A DNA stretch of 64,000 nt from Emydura subglobosa (taxonomy: Eukaryota > Chordata > Testudines > Chelidae): positions 22,102,017 through 22,166,016 of the forward strand of contig ML679989.1 of NCBI GenBank assembly GCA_007922225.1, read 5' to 3'. This document shows positions 1-10,300 of the stretch, piece after piece. Position 1 is the stretch's first letter; each line of letters begins with the position of its first letter. Position numbers and translations under genes: made by a program. The notes under the pieces are model-generated. The model did not search any database, was not told where the DNA came from, and saw nothing but the letters and a program-made list of their open reading frames with translations.

Positions 1-280
1 ACTTAGCATACCCTCTCTGTACACTCATCTCAGACATCATTTGGAAGCCTATTATATCTACTTTAAGATGAACTATGATATGGAGCTATCAAGTGATGCT
101 GTTACCATAGAAATGGGGATAAACAGTGATGCCATCAACACATTAAAATGACCACTTGGAAATATTCGCCTTGGTTTCTGTTAGTTTAATGACTCTCTGT
201 ATTATTTCAAGACATAAAGTCAGATTTCTTTGTGAAATTTGTAAAGGTATTATTGAAATGCAGTAGTGCTGGTGGCAATT

Positions 281-1760
281 CTAGTCCATATTGTTCTCAT
301 CATCTTGTCCATCAGTATAATCCCTGTCGAGCTCTGGGTGGATGGGTGGGTTACCACAGGCTGCATTGCCTTGGCATGGACAGTTCTGTGCAGAGCAGAT
401 TGTTCTGACCACAGACACAGCTGAATGTGCAGTGACCCCTACTGCTACAGGCACAAAGAAAGTCTTGGAAAAGCTCAGATAACATTGGGCTCTTGTAGAA
501 TCCAGGACATAGCTCCTCATCTCCACCTTTCCAGCCATCTGGCAATGGTGATCCAATATCTGATTTACCTATGAGCAAAGACATCCAAATCTTGCTCTGC
601 CCAGATGCTCTTTTGACATGCTCTTCAAAACTGTCCTCACATGATGGGAATTTGGCCAGTGACTTGTCCTTTCTGATATCTAGATTGAGGCACAAGCAAT
701 TCAGATCTTTGTGGGTGTACTTTTCTTTCTTGCTCTGATCATACAGCCTGGCCACTGACTTCCCTTAAGCAGAAATTGTGGCTTGTCCGTCCCACTCTCC
801 CAATTTGGCAAGATCTCTGAAGCGGTAAACTCCCTTTATTTTGGCAACCTTAAACACAGATCGTTTTTCCCATACCAAACAGGGACAACGCAGAGTCCTG
901 TTAGCATGTGCACAGCTGGAAGTAAGTTATCAAAGTCAGGAGTAACCACATCATAAATAGCATGCACAGGTATGAAGCGCTGATGGTAATGGTGCCTGTT
1001 TCATGTAGATTGGAAAGTAATGAGCAGCCAGGACCAAAACATCCGTGGCAGGTTACCTAACTACTATGGTCCTCTGATACCAAGAGACCCCAAACCAGTA
1101 TTGGCACACACAGCATGCAGAAGCATCTTTGTGTCCACTTCTTCTTGAGTGATGTACAAGTCTTGGGATTCTTCAACAGCTGTACTGAGGACTGTCTTTG
1201 CTACTTCACCACTGCATGGCGTGGTGGGTCCACTCCTCAACTCTCAGTGCATTCTGAGCCAGAGATTCACAGAGCAGTTTTACAAGGGGCTGCTTGCTGG
1301 ATGTTACATTTAGAAATTTTTCTCAGGGAGGCACAGGGCATCCACCAAATACCTGGGCAGAGTGACTTTTCTTTCTCATACTTCAGTGACTTTTTTTGTC
1401 ATGCTGGACTACCCACAAATGGTTCTTGACATAGCACTCAAGCCATGGAATGGAAGGACTTTTTCCACCAGTGATCTCTATTCTGATGTCTATATTATCA
1501 TCTCCTTCATGGATGAGATTTCCACCAGCATGAAGTGGTAGGATTCCATCTGGAATGAACAAAGAAGCCTTCCTGATTCAGTTTTTGCAGCACTAGCGAT
1601 GAACCACCTTTGCTCATCGTAACTGATGCAGAAGCTATGAAGGTGCAGGATGTTAATTGAAAGACCCTAAGTCATGGTATAGCTGTGCAGCAAAGCCTAT
1701 GTGCAGTGGTGTGATGACTTTGGAACTGTTAAATATGATGCAATCTGCAGTTCAGAGGCA
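281..1760 (-). pseudogene. Decayed transposable-element ORF, C-terminal half
   Basis: Read on the minus strand from about 1760 down to 281, three frames together give a recognisable but broken protein. In order it contains ITPLHIGFAAQLYHDLGS, then SYDE and SAA words, then GDDNIDIRIEITGGK, then LLPAVHMLTGLCVVPVWYGK, then EEHVKRASGQSKIW, and a Cys-rich tail containing CTELSM. From memory this order (paired His-rich block, DNID..ET..GK, LPAxHxLTGxDTxS..GxGK, HxxRAxxQxxxW, C-terminal CxC cluster) is shared by a widespread family of single-ORF repeat-encoded proteins in animals; its class is unclear to me. At least two frameshifts and in-frame stops (near 770 and 845) make it dead. The start and the exact ends cannot be set. 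Confidence 0.5.
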
Positions 1761-2159
1761 CCTTCTTTGAATGTCTTCTGAAAGATGATAATCATTGGTG
1801 GCTGAATTATACACCTCTTTATCTGTCAAGCAAAGGACAGACTCTGGCACCAACTGGAGCACAAAAGTAATCTGTATCTCTGTAAACTATAATCACCTGG
1901 CTTTGGATAACATCCTGCAGCTTTCATTTTGTCTATTTCAGGCGGAAGGATTGAAGAGGCATTATACAAAAACCACTTGTTCATTTGAAAGCTGTTCATC
2001 AGGCTCACCTGCCAAAAGAAAATTCACTAACCATCTGGATGACTTAAATGCCTGCGTCAGATTACTAGCAGTTTGGACAGCATCAACGAATGCTGCACAG
2101 AACAACCGCGGACGTGCCTTCTCCATGCTGTGCATGTGTGAGCGGGGGAATGGCCCGCT

Positions 2160-3240
2160 ATTGTGAGAACATTCCTGGCTCACACGCTACCCCAGTGGAG
2201 TTGGCTAGCAAAAGGATCTGAGTCCCTGCTCCCATTCTCTTTACCCAGAGGCCCACCTGACCTTGAGGGCTCCCCTCCCACTCTCCTGTGTGGTGGGGTC
2301 CCTGTAACCCCGACAAGGCTGGGCCCGGGATTCTTGGGGCTCAACGCCCAATCCTGCCGTGGTCCCGTAGGACAGGGGCTAGGGTGTCCCCACTGCGGGG
2401 CACTAACTCTGCACTGGGCGCTTCCCTGCCCCACTGATCTGTGCTTACAGTGCAAAGCAACACAATTTGTTACACAAACAGCAACCAAACATCAAATAAA
2501 AATAGAAAAGAGGAGAAAGGTTAAAGGAAAACACCCAGCACTGCCCCCTGACACGGGGACATCACAAACAGTGTTTCTGGGGTGTGAGAGAGGTTCACAG
2601 TCTGTGTCACACGTCGCAGGCCCACTATCCAGGCCCTGGCTATGCTGCAGGGATGCAGAGAGTCAGACACTTGCTGTGGCAGTCACACACGCCCAGGGTC
2701 CCCCTCACTCTTCCCAGCTGCTCATCGCACCCGGCTCCAGACGGCTCCAGCCCCAGCTCCTGCTCTGCTCTGTGCAGCTGTGCTCAGCTCGGCTCTCCGG
2801 GATGTCCCTCTGGCTCTGCTGCTGTGGGTCAGCTCAGCTCAGCTCAGCTCAGCTCCCTGGGCTCCTTCTCTGGCCTCCGCACCCAGCTCCAGATGGCTCC
2901 AGCCCCAGCTCATGCTTCGCTCTGCTCAGTGCAGCTGGGCTCGGCTCTGCTCTGCTCGGCTCAGCTCTCTGGGATGTCCCTCTGGTTCTGCTGCTGTGGG
3001 TCGGGTCGGGTCGGGTCGGGTCAGCTCAGCTTTCTGTGCTCCTCTTCCAGCCTCCCAGCTGCTGGCTCCTTTGTCCTTAGCTCTGCCCAGGCATGCCCAG
3101 GCAGGCAGCTCCAGCTCACGCGGAGGGTGGGTCTCCCCCCACCCTCTTGGCTCCCTCATTGGCCTGCCCGCCCTGTCACTCAGGCTGACCTGAGTTAGCC
3201 TCTCCCCACTGGCTGTGTCTGCTTCAGGGTCCTGCTTACT
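2160..3240. repeat. GC-rich block interrupting the decayed element, with pentanucleotide arrays
   Basis: This 1.1 kb stretch differs sharply in base composition from the AT-richer DNA on both sides and separates the two halves of the decayed minus-strand element. It holds (AGCTC)n near 2825-2855, (GTCGG)n near 2999-3021, and a ~152-bp imperfect tandem duplication: the word GGCTCCAGCCCCAGCTC recurs near 2742 and 2894. A short A-rich part (2480-2530) contains AATAAA. It could be an inserted LTR or other repeat; I see no clear terminal repeats or target duplication. The long + strand open frames here are low-complexity artefacts. Confidence 0.5.
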
Positions 3241-3289
3241 CAAGGGATGCCAACCAAAAAGACCCACTCAGTTTCAGTAAGGGGCTAAT

Positions 3290-4430
3290 AGACCCCTTAC
3301 ACATGGAATGAAATTGCAGAGCCGTCGTGTTTCTCGGATTTTGCCTGTAATTTGCTACTGGAATGGCTTGCCGTTTCTGCATCTGAGGGAGCAGGGCTTT
3401 ATACATTTGTAGCAGCTTGGACAGGAGAAAAGCCTTCTTCTTGTCCATAGGACCATTGTCTGGCTCTTCAACCAGATGATAAAATGCAATCTCATAAAGT
3501 GACTGTATTATTGCTGTGTAACTAGATGGTTTTGCTTTAAGATTCGTTTTACTCAAGTAGGAAGAAAGGCGTGGTGGTGAGTGATAAACTGCATTCTTAG
3601 CAGTCAAGTTTTCCACAGATGTTCTGCGCAACGTGTGGTCATCTCGGCTTTGACGTATGGCCTCCCTTTCTCAAATGTTTCTATTTTATGAATGGCACGT
3701 ATGCAGACAGCTGCTAAATTAGATCTATAGGTTAGTATCAAAATTGCCCCTTTTGTTCTGTGAGCCCTTTGATTGTAGCCCACAATGAAGCTGTCTGTTG
3801 TCATCTCTGACACTGATACTGACCTGTGCAAAAGTGTCACTGAATCACAAAGCTAGTTTCTAGAATAGTTCAAAGGCTCGTACTGCAGGCATAGGCAGTT
3901 ACAAATTAAAACCTTTCACTAGGCAGGGCAGGTGCTACATTCTGCGTACAAAAGTTTACACATGGAGAAACATTCCATTAGGATTTCATGGACATTTATA
4001 TCTACCCACTGTGCAGCATAAACTAGGGGCCTGTTACTCTACTGCTCCTCGTGCACAGCCTTGAGTGTGAGACGGAGCTGGTGAGCACATCGCTACTGAA
4101 AACGTGGAAACTGATTCTAATCGCTTGTGGGGCTCTTCGGCAATTTGCAGTGTGAACACATTTCGTGGTAGCACAACGCAGAACATTGATAGATGGCATC
4201 TTTGCCGCCTGCTAAACAGCATCGTCATTTCTGTGAAAAAAACACTTGCCCATGCAAAACCAATACAAATCTTTGAATACGTTGTTGTTTGACAGCTCTG
4301 ATCAAGACACACCACGTTAAGGTGTGGAAATGATCTTAAACAGTGAAGACCGACTATGGTCAAAGTCCTCTTGCAGTGTTTCTGGACCTGGGCAAAAGAA
4401 CGACCCTTTCTCATTTTGGTTATTGTTTCA
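3290..4430 (-). pseudogene. Decayed transposable-element ORF, probable N-terminal half
   Basis: On the minus strand, frames between about 3840 and 3290 encode AVYHSPPRLSSYL, then YEIAFYHLVEE, then LLQMYKALL, then ALQFHSM. This resembles the N-terminal part of the family whose C-terminal half lies at 281-1760 (a YHxxC-type word, then a helical stretch ending in an I/L-x-FH word). There is a frameshift near 3640. Minus-strand open frames continue to about 4430 but I cannot align them. If correct, one element was split by the 2160-3240 block. The assignment is weaker than for the C-terminal half. Confidence 0.33.
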
Positions 4431-4960
4431 CCTCACCTACAGGCTGACAGCAGACCTAGCTGTGCCACGTCATGCTTCATCGCAACATTCATAAAATAAG
4501 CTCGATCTCTGATGCGGGGCGGGGAGAATGGGTAAATTCAACTAAAAAAAGGAGAATTGCCACACTCCTATGAGGTTAAAAAAACACAGTGAAAGCTTTC
4601 TGTGCCAGAGGTAATCAGTCAAAGCCCTGGCAAGGGAACCTGGGACCACGATTTGTTTGCATATTCAGACAGATTATCTCCTTTCTCCACCGCCCAACAG
4701 GAGGTCTTTGCATGTTCAAGGCTTTTAAGCAGGAGAGCTTGGCAAAGGCCAAAAAAAAAAAACCAGCCAAAAAATGACTTGGGAGCTAGTTTATCTTCAA
4801 GTAAATGAGGTCAGCCTGGCACTGGTGTTCTGCTCTACCGTGCCCGCAGAGGTCTGGGGTCAATCTTCAGCACACCCCCATTTCTCTCTCCCTGAGCCCA
4901 CAAGAGTGGGAGATGCCACGTGGCTACTTACCTACCGCCTTCTTGTTAACCTGGAGAACT
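3850..4960. other. No gene recognised before the first CR1 copy
   Basis: Mixed unique-looking sequence, overlapping the uncertain upstream end of the decayed element, with a short poly-A run near 4751. I see no splice-flanked coding exon. The open frame entering the CR1 copy at 4774 is open by chance upstream of the repeat. Confidence 0.4.
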
Positions 4961-4967
4961 CACTCCA

Positions 4968-6243
4968 GCAGGAAGGTGATCAGGAACAGACAACATGGAT
5001 TCACCAAGGGCAGTCATGCCTGACCAACCTGATTGCCTTCTATGAAGAGGTGACTGGTTCTGTGGATGTGGGGAAAGCGGTGGACGTGATATACCTTGAC
5101 TTTAGCAAAGCTTTTGATACGGTCTCCCACAGTATTCTTATCAGCAAGTTAAAGAAGTATGGGTTGGATGAATGGACTATAAAATGGATAGAGAGCTGGC
5201 TAGATCATCGGGCTCAACGAGTAGTGATCAATGGCTCCATGTTTAGCTGGCAGCCAGTCACAAGCGGAGTACCCCAGGAGTCGGTCCTGGGGCCGGTTTT
5301 GTTCAACATCTTCATTAATGATCTGGAGGATGGGGTAGATTGCACCCTCATCAAGTTTGCAGATGACACTAAGCTGGGGGAGTGGTAGATACCCTGGACG
5401 CTAGAGATAGGATACAGAGTGACCCAAACAAATTGGAGGATTGGGCCAAAAAAAAATCCAATGAGGTTCAACAAGGAGAAGTGCAGAGTCCTGCACTTAG
5501 GATGGAAGAATCCCATGCACTGCTACAGACTGGGGACCACGGGCTAGGCAGCAGTTCTGCGGAAAAGGACCTGGTGGTTACAGTGGACAAGAACCTGGAT
5601 ATGAGTCAGCAGTGTGCGCTGGTTGCCAAGAAGGCTAATAGCATATTGGGCTGCATTAGTAGGAACATTGCCAGCAGATCGAGGGAAGTGATTTTTCCCT
5701 GTATTTGGCATTGGTGAGGCCGCATTTGGAGTATTGTGTCCAGTTTTGGGCCCCCCACTACAAAAAGGATGTGGACAAGTTGGAGAGAGTCCAGCGGAGG
5801 GCAACAAAAATGATTAGGGGGATGGAGCACAAGACTTATGAGGAGAGGCTGAGGGAACTAGGCTTGTTTAGTCTGCAGCAGAGAAGAGCGATGGGGGATT
5901 TGATAGCAGCCTTTAACTACCTGAAAGGGGGTTCCAGAGAGGATGGAGCTAGGCTGTTCTCAGTGGTGGTGGATGACAGAACAAGGAGCAATGGTCTCAA
6001 GTTGCAGTGGGGGAGGTCTAGGTTGGATAGTAGGAAAAAGTTTTTTACTAGGAGGATGGTGAAGCACTGGAATGGGTTACCTAGGGAGGCGGTGGAACCT
6101 CCATCCTTAGAGGTTTTTAAGATGTGGCTTGACAAAGCCCTGCCTGGGATGATTTAACTGAGGTTAGTCCTGCTTTGAGCAGGGGGTTGGACTAGATACC
6201 TTCTGAGGTCCCTTCCAACGCTATGATTCTATGATTCTATGAT
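4968..6243 (+). mobile_element. CR1 LINE, 5'-truncated, reverse transcriptase C-terminal part
   Basis: A reverse-transcriptase fragment of a CR1 non-LTR retrotransposon. Visible words are [16 protein letters not shown] (palm, motif A region), [20 protein letters not shown] and FADDTKL (the catalytic Asp-Asp motif). The frame breaks after FADDTKL near 5386, continues in a second frame, and again from 5705, ending with [19 protein letters not shown] and a stop near 6156. The 3' end has the CR1 tail (TGCTTTGAGCAGGGGGTTGG) and two to three copies of ATTCTATG at 6219-6241. It is 5'-truncated and not able to move. Confidence 0.93.
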
Positions 6244-7080
6244 ATTCTTGAGCAAATAGCTGAATGTGTTTTAAAACACAAGTTAGACCTGAATGGGGAC
6301 AAATTCTGTTCTCACTCACACTGAAGCCCATGGGGTTATGCTGAATTTATACAGGTGTATTGAAGATCAGAATTTGAACCCATACCAGTGATACAAAGTA
6401 GGATAAAAAGTCTCAGGTTAGCAGGTCTCATGCTTCCTGGCATAAAGCTGATCAGGTGTCAGGACACAATATAGACAAATACCAGGAAGAGTAATTCAGG
6501 GAAATCCAGGAAGGCAGAGCAACATTTGCTTTACTGACGTTGAGGCTAGAAAGATCCCAGTCAGCAAAACAGTCTGATTATCTTCAAGGTAAGCACGTGC
6601 TGACTCGGGTTGGATTTAAGCATGTGCTGACGTGCTTTGCTGAATTGGGGCCTTAAGCGTTATCGAATTAAACCCAGTTTATGGCTTTGCTAGGGGAGCC
6701 CCTGGCCTTTCCCCACACAGTCTGTCGGGTGTGCACTCAATGCCAACTCGCCCTGGCCTGGCCCGGCCCCTGAGCGCAGCTCGCGTGGTATCCAGTCACT
6801 GCCAGCCCCCCTCCACACACAGCGTCAGCTTCCCTGTGCCTGGTCTCTAGCAGAGCGCTGCACAGGGAGGGGCATTATGGGATTTTACCCCGGCACACTG
6901 GGCTGGACAGACCCTGAGCTGTGACCGAGGCTGGGTGAGCTGCCTGGGCTTTGTAAACAGGTCTCAGATCAGGGACACCTGGACTGTACCGCTGTTCACA
7001 TGGGCGGGGTGAGGGGGACTTTAGTAACAGGACCACCGCCCCCTCTGTGTAAACTGCCTAGAGCTTTGCTTCTGGTCACT
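6244..7080. other. Upstream flank of C8G with a short dispersed repeat
   Basis: No coding exon seen. Positions 6570-6660 carry the words GCACGTGCTGA, GCATGTGCTGA and GAATTGGGGCC. These are an inverted copy of a dispersed repeat whose other copy lies at about 12108-12210 (GGCCCTGATTCAGCA..AAGCACATGCTTGACTTCAATGG). The last ~400 bases are GC-rich and are the likely proximal upstream region of C8G. Confidence 0.45.
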
Positions 7081-7103
7081 TCCAGTAAGGGCAGCAGAGC
7101 GGC

Positions 7104-7111
7104 TTAATAAG
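7104..7111 (+). promoter_or_regulatory. TATA-like element of C8G
   Basis: TTAATAAG lies 94 bases before the C8G start codon in a GC-rich context. This spacing would give a transcription start near 7135 and a 5' UTR of about 70 nt. Inferred from position and base pattern only. Confidence 0.4.
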
Positions 7112-7204
7112 CAGCCAGCCTTGCCCCCCCGCCCCTCCCTGGGGCCTCATCAGACACAGCCAGGTTCCCCGCAGAAGGGGCTCAGACTGTCCTGGGGATA
7201 GACC

Positions 7205-7342
7205 ATGGCGTCCACTGCACCCATCCTGCTCCTCGTGCTCCTTCTCGCTTCACATGCTCCCGGGCAGAGACGACAGCGGCCCCCAGCCCCTGAGAGTCCC
7301 TTGGAGAAGGTCGCGATTCAGGAGAACTTTGACCTCCAGCAG
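7205..7342 (+). CDS. C8G: C8G exon 1 (coding part)
   Basis: Encodes residues 1-46: signal peptide, a Pro/Arg-rich N-terminus and ENFDLQQ. ATG in context GACCATGG (strong Kozak, G at +4). Donor GTGAGG, phase 0. Confidence 0.92.
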
Positions 7343-10300
7343 GTGAGGGGGGGGGCCCTCAGGAGCTCTGGGCACAGCTCCCGGGGGACCCTCCATGCAG
7401 GTATCTGGCTCTGCGCTGCTGCTCTGGTGCCCAGTCCCAAGAGAGGGGCTTGGGTGCTGACTGCTGTCTTGGCCAATAGCCCTGGATTGAACCAGAGACC
7501 TACGGAGCGAAATGCATGAGCTGCTACAGCGCGTGCTGAAGAGGCCGGGATGCAATCTCCTCTGGGGGGGGAGGGGGGGGGAGGCTGTGCCACCCACCCA
7601 CCAGGGGTGCAGCCACAGGGTGCAGGGGTGGGGCCCAAGGCTCCTTGGAGCTGAATGTTGCAGAACTCGCAGTGTCCTGCAGGTCTCACTCCAGATCCCT
7701 ACCAGCAGCCTCAGCCGAGAGGCCAAGAAGTGAATGGGCCGTGGGGGGCTGCGACCAGGTTAGGAGGGAAGCTCTTTCTACTGTTGCCTGGGGTGGGCCC
7801 AGTCTCCAGCACTCCTGATCCTGTGGCCATGCAGGGGGCTGGCCCATCAGCCCAGCAGTAGCCAACCCTCCGGCCACATGTATGTGCCCCACCCACCCCA
7901 GCCTCTCTGTGCTATGTGGGTGTTACCTGCCCCAAGCAGCACAGCTCTGCAGGGCACAGGAGGTGGGCACCTCCGCCTGGCCCCTTGGCAGGGCCCTCCG
8001 CTCCCCTCCCCGCCTTGGACGGTTCTGCTGCTGCTCAGGCTTGGGGGAAGTGGGTGGAAGGGGCCAAGTTGGGGCTGTTATTAATTATTTGGGGGGTTGC
8101 TTTTCTTCTTGGCACAGCAAGACATGATGCAGTTTGGCTCTAAGGCCCCCCCTGGGCCAGGGCCAGACTAGATCACCGTGCTGCCTTCTGACCTTGGCAC
8201 CTCTGCCCAGGAATCAGACAGAAGAACCGTGTGCCTGAGCCAATGTCCACCTCCTCCGCCAGTCGAGTGGTTAGACTGGCCCAGCTCCTGTGGTCAGACC
8301 CTTGGACGTGTCTGGACCCCATGGCTCTGCCCATGGGAATCCTGCTGCAGGATCGAGGCCCTTGCTCTTATTATTGAGATATTGCTTCTGGGTGGCAAAG
8401 TTTGGACAAGCTTCCCAAAGTGTCCATGGGCTTGTGGAGGAGGTTCTGAGGGTCCCCACTCCCCAGCCCATGGCTTTGTCCCTTTTCTGCTTAGCCCTTT
8501 GTCAGGCCACAGTGCAGTGTTTGTTGTGGCCCTTTGCTACGTTCTTTCATGCGCTACAAGCCGCACAGCAGCCTCCCCGAACAAGTGTCGCTCAGTAAGT
8601 GACTCTGGCTGGGCCCAGTCCCTGGGCTGGGGCACTGGGGGAGATGAGACACACCAGGAGGTGGGCCAGAAAGACAGTTTTTATTTAACTTTAAAGACAG
8701 CTGAGAGCTGACAAGCCAAACGACGAAGACTGGCTCCCACGCTCTGTGCCGTGGCATGATTCATGTACGGATACGCTGGCCCTCCTTACAAATACGCTCT
8801 TGCTGTCAGTTGTTGGCGGCGTGTGTGTGCTTCCCCTGTGTATGTTGTCCCAGCTCTGTGCAGGTAACCAAGACACCACTCCACAATCGAATCATTCGAC
8901 ACAACCACAGATCCGCTGAGCAATGAAGGCACCGGGCCAGGTTTATCGTGGGCAAGCACGGTCCCAGTATCCTGTAGACTCTGCAGGACCCCTAACACAC
9001 GTATGCTTGTTACAGTGGTACTGGCTCAGTAAATGGTGGGACTTTCCGTTCCCCACACAGCCAAAGATGCTTCCTCGGAGACCGACCCCCTTTCATACAT
9101 TGATGCTAACAAGTTGCGCATTGCTTCTCTGACATGTGTAGTTGCCACCCCCTGAGGCAGCTTGGTACTGCCCTTTGACGTGGTCTGATACCATCCATTA
9201 CTTATACTGAATGGTTCGGTCAAAACATCTCTATTCATCGTATTAACAGGACATCTCTATCCATTCTAGTGTCATTCGGAGAGGTCGGTGAGCCCTCCTT
9301 ATCTCCGGGGTATTGGGATGTCCTGGTACCTTTCTGGAATGTGCTTGTGTGTTTGTTACACCAGCTCTGTCCTTGCCAGTCACTGTGAGCCTGCCAGCGT
9401 TCACAGCCTGACTCATGCTAGCTTTGCTGTCTAACACACTTGACCATTGGTTTAGCTCAGGTCTCAGACCTGGCCTGTTGTACTAGGCCTCATGTCTCAG
9501 GCTCTTACTTTCTACTACAGTTGTCACTGCAGTGACACCAGGCACGGATTTCAGTCTGGTCACTGCCCAGTAACACCGGAAACTGGAGGCCGCGTGCTCA
9601 TGTCAGAAATTCAGAGGTGAAAAAACTTCCAACGTACAATAACTTCCACTTGCAAATGAAGCTGTGACTGGGCTCCCACAGGGCAGGCTGGGAGGAGGGG
9701 CTCTGTGAGCAGAGAGGGCACAAGCGGTAGGTCCTTGGGCAGACACAGGACTGTGGGGGGTCATTCTGGCCAGTGGCAATCAGGGCTGTGCTCTCAATGC
9801 CCAGAAGTCCCTTGCTTGTATTCTCCACCCAGAGGGCCCAGTTCTCACTCAGCCTCATTTATTATTGCTGTTTATTCCAATGGCACCCAGGGGCCCAGAG
9901 GAGATCAGAGACCCTTTGTGCCAGGTGCTGCACAGACATAGCAAGAGCCAGTCCCTGCCCCTAAGAGCTTACAATCAGACAACAGGCGCAGGGGAAATGA
10001 GGCCCAGAGAGAGGAAGTGACCTGCCCAAGGTCAGATGGCAGATTACATATTTTTAAAGGAAGCATCAGGAATTAAGTCAACAACAAACCTGGGTTTGTT
10101 CCTGTCTCACATGCTCCAGCCAGTCAGTGTCCTGTGCACCATCCACTGGTTAAAAGCCCGGCAAAGAGCTTTAACAGAGCTGGCATCTAGGGGGATCTCT
10201 GTGCATGCGGCCGAGCCAGGGGCTTTGGTGCCACAAGCTGCTGAGTCAAATATTGCTTTGGCTAAACGCTGCCCACTGGGACAGCTTGTCCAGCACCTGG

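Noticed and set aside
2163..3080. 305-codon open frame on the + strand
   Set aside because: It runs through (AGCTC)n/(GTCGG)n arrays and a tandem duplication; three frames and the minus strand are open at once, with low-complexity Leu/Cys/Ser/Gly-rich product and no known domain.
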